Assembly (NCBI RefSeq): GCF_024498355.1
Contig: NZ_CP101834.1
Coordinates: forward strand, 21,179-85,178
Origin: Bacillus pumilus
Lineage (GTDB): Bacteria; Bacillota; Bacilli; Bacillales; Bacillaceae
Length of the DNA stretch: 64,000 nucleotides
Direction: 5' to 3'
The notes beneath the pieces were generated by a model. It had not been told where the DNA came from. It made no database searches and was given only the letters and a program-made list of their open reading frames with translations. Positions 34,162 to 42,106 of this stretch are shown one piece after another (the stretch's first letter is position 1; each line of letters begins with the position of its first letter). The position numbers and the translations under genes were made by a program.

Positions 34162-34956
34162 TTACTTTTTTAGATATGTGTTGGCAAACTCATTTGCAAA
34201 CTCCATTGAATGAAATTCGATAGACACTTTGCCATTTTTGAACGCCTTGAAGCTTTTAATTTTATTGAAATTTTCCATTTCATATTTATCAAAAATAGGA
34301 GCCTTTCTTGAACCTTCCCGCATTTCTTTTTCAATCGATACAAATTTATTAATTTTTGTTGGCTCTCCATTTTCAAACAGTGATAGAGCATCAAATAACT
34401 TATCTAATTTTTCTTCACTTCTATAATAAATTCTTAAATTTCCGTACCAGTCATCTTCAATGTGTAGATAATTGGGTAAGTGCAAAGTGTGTTTTTTGAC
34501 TTCAAATTTATATACGGCATCTTTTATTTTGTTCTTTATTTGCTCGTTTGCCATTTCTGCAAAAGAGTAGCCGCCTAATTGTTCAAATAAATGTTCTAGC
34601 ACCTCTTCAAACGTGATGAATTGTTCAAAAGAGTAACTTTTATAAATAAATGAATAATCAAATTCAACATTGTATTTCTTTGAAAAATATTGTGTAATCG
34701 CTTCTGTAAATGCATCATTACATTCTTGTTGAGCTTTTTCTATTTCATTAACCACGCCATATTTCCGAATATATTTTTCCTTAATCGAATCGACTAACAG
34801 TAATGTATTTACACTCTTATAAGCTTGTTCCAAGGCTTTCCTTGCTACTTTATAAGACTCTTCCTCTTTTAAACAAAATTGTTCATCTTCTTGTGAAATG
34901 CGGCTAGTGTTATCAATTGTGACTTCTTCAAAACGTTGTAATAGGTTTAGGTTCAT
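34162..34956 (-). CDS. Island family S protein, upstream of the methylase-helicase
   Basis: A 264-aa protein behind AAAGGAGC. It is closely related to the 261-aa protein at 35905, with shared ISQEDEQFCL, YFSKKYNVEFDYS and KHTLHLPNYLHIE segments and an almost identical C-terminus (IKSFKAFKNGKVSIEFHS). No motif of known function. First gene after repeat copy 6 and likely co-transcribed with the 1005-aa gene 16 nt downstream. Confidence 0.65.
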   Translation of the reverse strand: MNLNLLQRFEEVTIDNTSRISQEDEQFCLKEEESYKVARKALEQAYKSVNTLLLVDSIKEKYIRKYGVVNEIEKAQQECNDAFTEAITQYFSKKYNVEFDYSFIYKSYSFEQFITFEEVLEHLFEQLGGYSFAEMANEQIKNKIKDAVYKFEVKKHTLHLPNYLHIEDDWYGNLRIYYRSEEKLDKLFDALSLFENGEPTKINKFVSIEKEMREGSRKAPIFDKYEMENFNKIKSFKAFKNGKVSIEFHSMEFANEFANTYLKK

Positions 34957-34989
34957 TTTTGTTTTGCTCCTTTAGTTTTTTTATTTTTG

Positions 34990-35584
34990 ACCTCCGAAGG
35001 GCTTTGCCCTTCAGGGTGAATTTTTCCCTTTTGACAGGTAGAACGGACAACTGAGGATAGACGCATGACAAGAGGGCCGCAGGCATCGCGTTAGCGACAA
35101 GTGCTGATTTGCCTTTAGGTAGCGTAACCGTTGCCTCAGGAATGTTTAGCATAGGCTCTACTGCTAAACATTCCTGGGGCTTACGAGTTACGACTGATCA
35201 GCATTTGCTCTTGTCGTGTGGCTGGCCGTCTTATCAAAAAGTGTGGTAAAGAGCCGCAGGCGCAAACTTTGGCACGCTTTTTGATTAGACGGCCCCGAAT
35301 GTTGTACGCTTCGGAGGTCAAAAGGGAAATGTCACTTCAATGGCAGCCGTAGGCTGGCTACCGATGGGTTTAGGAAGCTTCGGCTTCCGTTAAGCAGGCT
35401 TTAGCCTGCACGCAGTCGTCCGCGCGTAAAGAACGATGGAGGAACAATGCAGCTGTTGTCCTGGTGGAACCAGGGCTTACAGATGTTTGTTATCCCATGG
35501 TTTAGCGTGGAGCGAGATGCCATGAAATGTTGGCCGGTGTCTTGTGCCGGCTTACAATTCATGAGTAGACCCGGAGGGCAGCCC
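34990..35584 (+). repeat. Repeat island, copy 6: A1 (34990-35332) and A2 (35343-35584)
   Basis: A full copy with several single-arm changes. CATGACAAGAG faces CTCTTGTCGTG (U.G on plus, C.A on minus), and GCCGGT faces GCCGGC (U.G on plus). The GGAAGC hairpin has a TTCG loop closed by C-G, the very stable UUCG tetraloop when read as plus-strand RNA, where other copies have TTCA. Confidence 0.9.
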
Positions 35585-35716
35585 GACAAAAGAATTTAGG
35601 AGAAGAAAATAAAAAAGCGATAAGGATCGTGCTGAAGATCATTAGAAAGAATAAAAAGGTCATTGAAGTTCGTACTAATAACAAAAGGTTTCAAAACTGA
35701 TGGATTCCACTATGCA

Positions 35717-35868
35717 GCTATGCGATGACAACGTAGTTGGCAGAGCATAGCAAAGATTTTGTCTTTTGGGCAGCGTTAGCTGACCCAGCAGGCTCGATGC
35801 CTGCGTTTTAATAAAAGGAAAGCTTCAGCTTTCCTACCATGCGTAGGCCAGCGATTAGCTGGCCAAAA
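35717..35868 (+). repeat. Repeat island, copy 6: B element
   Basis: CTATGC..GCATAG, CAGC-GTTA-GCTG, GCAGGC..GCCTGC, GGAAAGC-TTCA-GCTTTCC and GGCCAGC..GCTGGCC hairpins. Confidence 0.85.
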
Positions 35869-35870
35869 GT

Positions 35871-35908
35871 GAAAAAACCACTAGGGATTTCCCAAGTGGT
35901 TTTTTCAC
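35871..35908. terminator. Bidirectional terminator
   Basis: GTGAAAAAACCACT and AGTGGTTTTTTCAC arms, with A/T runs inside both arms so it can act on either strand. It overlaps the end of the 261-aa gene. Confidence 0.75.
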
Positions 35909-36690
35909 TTACTGAGATATGTGTTAGCAAATTCATTTGCAAACTCCATTGAATGAAATTCGATAGACACTTTGCCATTTTTGAACGCCTTGAAGCTTTT
36001 GATTTTTCGAAATATATCAAAGCTATATTTTTCAAAAATAGCGTGGTGCTTTGAACCTTCTCCCATTTCATATTTAATCTGATTCAAAGCATTTGTTTCG
36101 ATTGGCGAACCATTTTCAAATAACATCAAGGCATCGAATAATTTTTCTAGTTTTCCTTTGCTTTGATAGAAGATTTTAAAAGATTCGAACCATTCTTCAA
36201 TATAGAGAAAATTTGGTAAGTGCAACGTGTGTTTTTTTACTTCGAATCTATATACGGATTTTTTTATTTTTTCTTTTATTTGCTCGTTTGCCATTTCAAC
36301 AAACGTAAAGCCACCTAATTCCGCGAATAAATGGTCTAACACCTCATCAAGCGTGATTAATTGTTGATATGAGAATTTTTGATCAAGTTTTGAGTAATCA
36401 AAATCAACATTGTATTTTTTTGAAAAATATTGGGTTATTGCTCTAATAAAATTATAACCACAATTTACCTTGGCTTCTTTTATTTTAGAAATCACATCAT
36501 TTGTATGAATATATCTTTCTTTAAGCGTTGACCCTGACCACAATTCATTTATGACTTTGTATGCTTTATCTATGGCTTTCCAAGCTTCATCATAAGAGTG
36601 TTGCTCATTTAAACAAAATTGTTCATCCTCTTGTGAAATGCGACTTGTGTGATTAATTTCAACAGTTTCTAATTTTTGTAATAGGTCCAT
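35905..36690 (-). CDS. Island family S protein
   Basis: A 261-aa paralogue of the 264-aa protein at 34162, alone in its operon between repeat copies 6 and 7. RBS AAAAGGAGC. The C-terminal 25 codons are almost identical to the paralogue in DNA as well as protein, while the middle has diverged. This suggests recent gene conversion or selection on that end. Confidence 0.65.
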   Translation of the reverse strand: MDLLQKLETVEINHTSRISQEDEQFCLNEQHSYDEAWKAIDKAYKVINELWSGSTLKERYIHTNDVISKIKEAKVNCGYNFIRAITQYFSKKYNVDFDYSKLDQKFSYQQLITLDEVLDHLFAELGGFTFVEMANEQIKEKIKKSVYRFEVKKHTLHLPNFLYIEEWFESFKIFYQSKGKLEKLFDALMLFENGSPIETNALNQIKYEMGEGSKHHAIFEKYSFDIFRKIKSFKAFKNGKVSIEFHSMEFANEFANTYLSK

Positions 36691-36723
36691 TTTTCTTTTG
36701 CTCCTTTTGTTTTTTTATTTTTG

Positions 36724-37321
36724 ACCTCCGAAGGGGTATGCCCCTTCAGGGTGAATTTTTCCCTTTTGACATGTAGAACGGACAACTGAGGATAGACGCA
36801 TGACAAGAGGGCCGCAGGCATCGCGTTAGCGACAAGTGCTGATTTGCCTTTAGGTAGCGTAACCGTTGCTTCAGGGATGTTTAGCATAGGCTCTACTGCT
36901 AAACATTCCTGGGGCTTACGAGTTACGACTGATCAGCATTTGCTCTTGTCATGCGGCTGGCCGTCTTATCAAAAAGTGTGGTAAAGAGCCGCAGGCGCAA
37001 ACTTTGGCACGCTTTTTGATTAGCCGGCCCCGAATGTTGTACGCTTCGGAGGTCAAAAGGGAAATGTCACTTTAACGGCAGCCGTAGGCTGGCTACCGAT
37101 GGGTTTAGGAAGCTTCAGCTTCCGTCAAGCAGGCTCTAGCCTGCACGCAGTCGGCCGCGCGTAAAGAACGATGGAGGAACAATGCAGCTGTTGTCCTGGG
37201 TGAAAGCCAGGGCTTACAGATGTTTGTTATCCCATGGTTTAGCGTGGAGCGAGATACCATGAAATGTTGGCCGGTGTTCTGTACCGGCTTACAGTTCATG
37301 AGTAGACCCGGAGGGCAGCCC
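36724..37321 (+). repeat. Repeat island, copy 7: A1 (36724-37067) and A2 (37078-37321)
   Basis: A full copy. The CCTGG/CCAGG hairpin has a larger loop (GTGAAAG) here than in other copies. This length change breaks the plus-strand reading frame that starts at ATGCAGCTG and so argues against a protein-coding role for A2. Confidence 0.9.
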
Positions 37322-37468
37322 TAAGTAGTTGGAATGCAATTTTTATAGAAGGAATATAAGATGTCTTTTCTAAAACAATGGAATTGCTGTTAGATGGACC
37401 TATAAGGCTTTATTACGTCCATAGAAGGCATAATGAGGGTGATGTCGTTAAAACTTAGGAGAAGGAAC

Positions 37469-37620
37469 GCTATGCGATGACAACGTAGTTGGCAGAGCAT
37501 AGCAAAGGTTTTGTCTTTTGGGCAGCGTTAGCTGACCCAGCAGGCTCGATGCCTGCGTTTCAATCAGAGGAAAGCTTTAGCTTTCCTACCATGCGAACGC
37601 CAGCGAAAAGCTGGTGCTTC
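37469..37620 (+). repeat. Repeat island, copy 7: B element
   Basis: Standard B hairpins with a GGAAAGC-TTTA-GCTTTCC variant and a GCGAACGCCAGC..GCTGGTGCTTCGC end hairpin. Confidence 0.85.
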
Positions 37621-37625
37621 GCAAC

Positions 37626-37652
37626 AAAAAAGGCTAGGTTCCCCTAGCCTTT
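37626..37652 (-). terminator. Terminator of the 39706-37657 operon
   Basis: Read on the minus strand, AAAGGCTAGGGG and CCTAGCCTTTTTT form a hairpin followed by six T. The plus-strand T-run is shorter. Confidence 0.75.
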
Positions 37653-37656
37653 CGCT

Positions 37657-39090
37657 TTAATATTGGTCTATTAACTTGCCCTTAAAGTTGAACATGATAT
37701 CAAAGAGTGTCCTCATCTGCATATCTTTGTCAACCACACTACTTTCACTTTCAAGTTCATATTCAACTAGCAGTTCGTCATCTAAAATTATAGTTGACTT
37801 GATATATGAATAAATGTCTACTCCATCAATTGATCCTCCATCACTGACATTCCAAAACCCATCACCATATATCTCCATGACGACCTTTAATCTGTCACTG
37901 CTGTCACTGAAATCATCTATTGAAAAATCGCGAACATCGATAACATGATGAAATGGCGCTTGCATGTATTGATCTAAATGACCATTCACAATTGAGGCTA
38001 AAATAAGATAAGAGTGATATTCTTCAATGTTAAACCCTTTCTCGCTTGTGATTTCAACCGTATCTTTGTCATACAAAGGTAATTCTCTTACATCAAAAAT
38101 CTTCCCATTCATTTTTTCAAATGAATAATGATTGGGACCTTCAATATAAACACATTTGTATGAATCTTGGTCGCGATAATGGAGAAACGCCTTTCGTTCT
38201 TTGAATTCTCCCCTATTCAATAGAATATGAGGAAATGCCCTCAATTCATTATCAGATTCAACCGTCATATGCAAGAAGATTTGACCATCCACAATCAAAT
38301 TGAAATGATGAAAGGAATCAACTTTTACTTGATCAACTTGCCCACCAAAGGATAAATTTCCCTTGCCATAAAATTTCGTTTCAATTTTAGCCCTTTCTTT
38401 AAATTCTTCTAGTGACCAATTCATAAAATCATATGAATCATTACTTTCTAGGTAATCATTGAAATGCCCATGAGCTATTGAAGCCAAAATTAATAGACGA
38501 TGATATTCGTTTTCTTTCAGCATCAAAGCAGACGCTAATTCAGGATTATACAAAGGTAATTCCTTAATGTTGAATTCATGTCCCTTCTTACTAAACAACG
38601 TATATATTCCTTCTCCTGCCTCATATACACGTTTAAATGAAGTTTGATCACCAAACTCTAAAAATTCTGATCTGTGAACATATTCTTCATCGATATCCAA
38701 TTCTTCATGAAAGTTAATGCACTCAACCGCACTAATTTCTTTGATCATTTGATCTGCAATATCACCTAGATCAATTGGATTATCCCAATGTTTTTTTGCA
38801 ATTGGTGATTGACGTAACAGATACGTCATACCAAAGCTAATGGCTTCAAATGCAAATTTTTTAAAATTAGAAAATGGATTTGTATAGATGAATCCGTAAG
38901 TGTTCACATGGACAAAGAATAAATTCAATTCGTCTTCCCATGCTTTTCGCATGAGCTGAACCTGTTTAACATACAATTGAATATTTTCTGTCGTTTGCAG
39001 ATTTAGTGTAGACGTATCCATATGGATTGACCTTTTCTCTTGTATGACCTCAATCAAGTTTTCTATACAAAATAAAGTAAATGTTTTCAT
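37657..39090 (-). CDS. Chimeric island protein: domain H plus two family L domains
   Basis: A 477-aa protein behind AAAAGGAGC. Residues 30-135 resemble the C-terminal domain of the 199-aa protein at 24667 (LMRKAWEDELNLFFVHVNTY, IYTNPF, IKEISAVECINFHEE). About 145-310 and 310-477 are two tandem copies of the family L domain, with LPLYNPE..LLILASIAHGHFN and LPLYDKD..YLILASIVNGHLD. The N-terminal 20 residues resemble those of the neighbouring 182-aa protein. The chain is therefore a mosaic of modules that occur separately in other operons of the island. Function unknown. Confidence 0.7.
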   Translation of the reverse strand: MKTFTLFCIENLIEVIQEKRSIHMDTSTLNLQTTENIQLYVKQVQLMRKAWEDELNLFFVHVNTYGFIYTNPFSNFKKFAFEAISFGMTYLLRQSPIAKKHWDNPIDLGDIADQMIKEISAVECINFHEELDIDEEYVHRSEFLEFGDQTSFKRVYEAGEGIYTLFSKKGHEFNIKELPLYNPELASALMLKENEYHRLLILASIAHGHFNDYLESNDSYDFMNWSLEEFKERAKIETKFYGKGNLSFGGQVDQVKVDSFHHFNLIVDGQIFLHMTVESDNELRAFPHILLNRGEFKERKAFLHYRDQDSYKCVYIEGPNHYSFEKMNGKIFDVRELPLYDKDTVEITSEKGFNIEEYHSYLILASIVNGHLDQYMQAPFHHVIDVRDFSIDDFSDSSDRLKVVMEIYGDGFWNVSDGGSIDGVDIYSYIKSTIILDDELLVEYELESESSVVDKDMQMRTLFDIMFNFKGKLIDQY

Positions 39091-39157
39091 GGTTTTTTGC
39101 TCCTTTTTTCTTTTTTATCTACGAAAATTTAACGTCACATTCAGGATCATCTTAAAT

Positions 39158-39706
39158 TTAATTATTTAATAAAATTTTAATAAATGCCCACAATTCATTA
39201 TTGGTTTCAGCCGTAGAAGTGAGTATAGTTTGATCGTCCACTATCAATTTAAAATGATGGAATGAATCTACAAGTACATTTTCTATTTCGTTATCAATAT
39301 AGGATTCAGCTGTCAATGTTCCTTTACCGTAAAAGTACGTTTCAACCCTTGCTCTTCTTGAAAAATCTTCATTGGTCCAATTTAAATACTCATACGATTT
39401 AAAAGGCGTAGCCAGCAAATGATCTAAATGCCCATGGGCAATTGAAGCCAAGATTAATAATCGGTGAAATTCGCTTTCCATCAGCCCCAATTTTGAAGCT
39501 AGTTCAGAGTTATACAAAGGTAATTCCTGAATGAAAATATCTTTTCCTTTGCCAGTAGACAGCGTGTATTTCCCTTCACCACTCTCATATACTCTCTTGA
39601 TCGACATGTGATCCCCAAACTCCAAAAACTCTGATCTGTGGATTGAGTTTTTTCCATGAATGACTCCAATCAATTTTTCTTTACAGAACGCAATGAATGT
39701 TTTCAA
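39158..39706 (-). CDS. Island family L protein
   Basis: A 182-aa protein. The TTG at 39706 behind AAAAGGAGC aligns with the start of the 477-aa neighbour; an ATG 21 nt upstream, next to GGAGGT at the repeat edge, is the alternative. It has LPLYNSE and RLLILASIAHGHLD and is close to the middle domain of the 477-aa protein. First gene after repeat copy 8. Confidence 0.65.
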   Translation of the reverse strand: MKTFIAFCKEKLIGVIHGKNSIHRSEFLEFGDHMSIKRVYESGEGKYTLSTGKGKDIFIQELPLYNSELASKLGLMESEFHRLLILASIAHGHLDHLLATPFKSYEYLNWTNEDFSRRARVETYFYGKGTLTAESYIDNEIENVLVDSFHHFKLIVDDQTILTSTAETNNELWAFIKILLNN

Positions 39707-39731
39707 TTGTTTTGCTCCTTTTTTCATTTTT

Positions 39732-40330
39732 ACCTCCGAAGGGGTTTGTCCCCTTCAGGGGATTAATTTTCCCTTTTGACAGGTAGAACGGACAACTGAG
39801 GATAGACGCATGACAAGAGGGCCGCAGGCATCGCGGTAGCGACAAGTGCTGATTTGCCTTTAGGTAGCGTAATCGTTGCTTCAGGGATGTTTAGCATAGG
39901 CTCTACTGCTAAACATTCCTGGGGCTTACGAGTTACGACTGATCAGCATTTGCTCTTGTCGTGTGGCTTGCCGTCTTATCAAAAAGTGTGGTAAAGAGCC
40001 GCAGGCGCAAACTTTGGCACGCTTTTTGATTAGCCGGCCCCGAATGTTGTACGCTTCGGAGGTCAAAAGGGAAATGTCACTTTAACGGCAGCCGTAGGCT
40101 GGCTACCGATGGGTTTAGGAAGCTTCAGCTTCCGTCAAGCAGGCTTTAGCCTGCACGCAGTCGTCCGCGCGTAAAGAACGATGGAGGAACAATGCAGCTG
40201 TTGTCCTGGGTGAAACCAGGGCTTACAGATGTTTGTTATCCCATGGTTTAGCGTGGAGCGAGATACCATGAAGTGTTGGCCGGTGTTTTTTACCGGCTTA
40301 CACTTCATGAGTAGACCCGCAGGGCAGCCC
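39732..40330 (+). repeat. Repeat island, copy 8: A1 (39732-40077) and A2 (40088-40330)
   Basis: The rightmost full copy. CATGACAAGAG faces CTCTTGTCGTG (U.G on plus). In A2, CATGAAGTGT pairs with ACACTTCATG, a two-sided change relative to CATGAAATGT/ACATTTCATG in copy 4. Confidence 0.9.
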
Positions 40331-40386
40331 AAATATAATTTCTGATGTTATAATAAGGAAAAAGATTCAAAGGAGATCATGAATAC

Positions 40387-40572
40387 ATGTGCGGAAAAGT
40401 AATCGGATCAGAAGATCTTTCATACATAAACGGATATAAAGATGAAGGAATAGAGACGTTAAAAAAGGAATTAGAAAAACTAATGGATATAAGGTTTAAA
40501 AACAAAAGAGTTTACACTGAAGAAAGTACACTTGCACATAGAGTCAGTGAGCTTGAAGACCGACTCAAATAA
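40387..40572 (+). CDS. Small helical protein nested between A2 and B
   Basis: A 61-aa plus-strand protein after AAAGGAGATC and a TATAAT at about 40350. It is helical and coiled-coil-prone (LKKELEKLMDIRFKNKRVYT, LAHRVSELEDRLK). Like the frame at 25956, it lies in the A2-B spacer and runs against the island operons. It ends 5 nt before B. Confidence 0.6.
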   Translation: MCGKVIGSEDLSYINGYKDEGIETLKKELEKLMDIRFKNKRVYTEESTLAHRVSELEDRLK

Positions 40573-40576
40573 AAAA

Positions 40577-40720
40577 GCTATGCGATGACAACGAAGTTGG
40601 CAGAGCATAGCAAAGGTTTTGTCTTTTGCAGCGTTAGCTGCCCAAGCAGGCTCGATGCCTGCGTTTCAATAAGAGGAAAGCTTCAGCTTTCCTTCCATGC
40701 GAATGCAAGCGAAAAGCTGG
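40577..40720 (+). repeat. Repeat island, copy 8: B element
   Basis: CTATGC..GCATAG with inner CAAC-GAA-GTTG, then CAGC-GTTA-GCTG, GCAGGC..GCCTGC and GGAAAGC-TTCA-GCTTTCC. The CAGC hairpin lacks the usual GG before it. This copy forms the right border of the island. Confidence 0.85.
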
Positions 40721-40723
40721 TGG

Positions 40724-40767
40724 TCAAAAAAAATAAGCCCTTAGAGGCTTATTTTTAATCTCGTGTA
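40724..40767. terminator. Bidirectional terminator at the right edge of the island
   Basis: AAAAAAATAAGCC and GGCTTATTTTT arms around CTTAGA. Confidence 0.75.
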
Positions 40768-40862
40768 GTAAGGAAATTCAATCAATGGTACTATATTGAA
40801 AAGATACATAAATATTCAATCCATTAAGATACAGACAAATTGCATTTTAGGAGGGGTTTTAT

Positions 40863-41000
40863 ATGTTTATTGTGGGCATTGCGATTTTAATCATGTTGTT
40901 CGTTTGTTCTTCCATGGTTGAAAGGACATTAAAGAACATGGAGAAGCAAAACGAAACAATTATTAGACTGCTAGAAGAATTGAATCATAAAAACAAATAG
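40863..41000 (+). CDS. Small single-pass membrane protein
   Basis: A 45-aa protein behind TAGGAGGGG. An N-terminal membrane segment (FIVGIAILIMLFVCSSMV) is followed by a charged coiled-coil-like tail (KNMEKQNETIIRLLEELN). It is closed by a strong terminator. Function unknown. Confidence 0.6.
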   Translation: MFIVGIAILIMLFVCSSMVERTLKNMEKQNETIIRLLEELNHKNK

Positions 41001-41008
41001 CATCAAGA

Positions 41009-41052
41009 AAAAAAGGCCGTAAGACAACCATATGGACAGCTTACGGCCTTTT
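41009..41052. terminator. Bidirectional terminator
   Basis: AAAAGGCCGTAAG and CTTACGGCCTTTT arms. It separates the 45-aa gene from the convergent secreted-protein gene. Confidence 0.85.
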
Positions 41053-41056
41053 TAGT

Positions 41057-41782
41057 TTAGTAGTAATTTAACCTTGCAAACATCTTATCCTTCTGTGCAT
41101 ACAGTGTTAAAGTCCTCGACACTGTATACAATCCCAATTTGTGTGTAAATTGGTTAGTATAATCAGCTCTTGCGGCGTACTTCTTCGTTTCAGTCTTCCG
41201 AGTTATTTTGAATTTTTTTTCAGAAACATTATAAAAGACTGCATCAACAGCCTGTTTGTTGATTTTTGTGATACTGTCATATCCGCCGAAGGCGGTACTC
41301 ACTTTTCCCTCAAAGCGTACATCCCAGATACCATCATGATATCTTGCTTTTACTCGGCAATTTCTATAACCTGACCCAGATGTACAGGATAATTTTGAGA
41401 CAGTTCCAGTCGCATAATCAAATGCGGTGAATGGAGGTGGCTCTTCTTCGCCTTCTTCCACTGAAAGCATGATGCGTGATCCGTCATCAAATTCAATATA
41501 TTTCTCTTTGTTATCTGTACTAACTGTTAACTGATCGGCACGCTTTGCTACTTCGCTTTCTTTTTGCGCGTCAACCATTTCCCCCTTGGCAACCTTTTGA
41601 GTAAGCTTTTCGGCAGTTTTTTCATCAATGCCGATTTTCATGAAATTCTCTTTTTGCTGCTGTAAATCTTCTTTTGTGATTGTGTTTTCACTCGCCTGAG
41701 ATATTTCGGTATTTACAAAATAGAGTATACAGCCCAAAATCAAAGTCGCAGCAACTTTTGAAACAACCTTAAAATTTAACAT
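41057..41782 (-). CDS. Secreted protein of unknown function
   Basis: A 241-aa protein with a signal peptide (VVSKVAATLILGCILYFVNT, cleavage near SQA). A charged helical propeptide-like part (about 32-90) is followed by a beta-rich C-terminal domain with two cysteines (LSCTSGSGYRNCRVKARYHD), probably a disulfide. Such layouts occur in secreted immunity or bacteriocin-like proteins, but I do not recognise this family. Confidence 0.6.
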   Translation of the reverse strand: MLNFKVVSKVAATLILGCILYFVNTEISQASENTITKEDLQQQKENFMKIGIDEKTAEKLTQKVAKGEMVDAQKESEVAKRADQLTVSTDNKEKYIEFDDGSRIMLSVEEGEEEPPPFTAFDYATGTVSKLSCTSGSGYRNCRVKARYHDGIWDVRFEGKVSTAFGGYDSITKINKQAVDAVFYNVSEKKFKITRKTETKKYAARADYTNQFTHKLGLYTVSRTLTLYAQKDKMFARLNYY

Positions 41783-41922
41783 TTCCCACTAACATCCCCC
41801 TTTTATGTAAACGCATTCATATTATGGCATATTTAGTCATTACAGTCTAGTGGTGGCAAAATAATGACACAAAAAATTCCTATCCAAACATTCTTAAAAG
41901 GTGGAACTTTATTATGGCAAAA

Positions 41923-41952
41923 AAAAAAAGACCCCTATGGGATCTTTCAACG
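41923..41952 (-). terminator. Terminator of the rap-phr operon
   Basis: On the minus strand AAGATCCC-ATA-GGGGTCTT is followed by about ten T. Confidence 0.85.
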
Positions 41953-41959
41953 TAAGGCA

Positions 41960-42106
41960 TTATAATATTATGTCTTCTTTTCCAACACTTGAAGTGATCA
42001 CTTTATCAGCTACTTGATGATGTGTTTGCGTTACATTAGATTGAACCATAGGTAGCACAAGTGCAGCAGCTACTAAAATGATGGGAAAAATAATTTTACT
42101 CTTCAT
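41960..42106 (-). CDS. phr: Phr signalling peptide precursor
   Basis: A 48-aa precursor with its start inside the end of rap (11-nt overlap) and GAGAGGGG upstream. The N-terminal export signal (MKSKIIFPIILVAAALVLP) is followed by a hydrophilic C-terminal region. By analogy with known Phr pentapeptides, which carry a basic second residue and often a final Thr, DKVIT (within HQVADKVITSS) is a plausible mature signal; this is inference. It would be exported, processed, re-imported by Opp and inhibit the adjacent Rap. Confidence 0.8.
   Translation of the reverse strand: MKSKIIFPIILVAAALVLPMVQSNVTQTHHQVADKVITSSVGKEDIIL

Noticed and set aside
22090..40000. Conserved minus-strand reading frame of about 55 codons (start MLNIPEATVTLPKGKSALVA) in every A1 copy
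   Set aside because: It has no ribosome-binding site, lies across the conserved hairpins, ends at random places set by the next gene, and its conservation is explained by RNA/DNA structure. In copy 3 it merely runs in frame into a real gene.
19375..40720. Interpretation of the repeats as insertion sequences or integron attC sites
   Set aside because: No transposase or integrase in any copy, no target duplications seen at the edges, and the alternation with operons in one direction is too regular for independent insertions. There is no conserved core recombination sequence at the gene borders.
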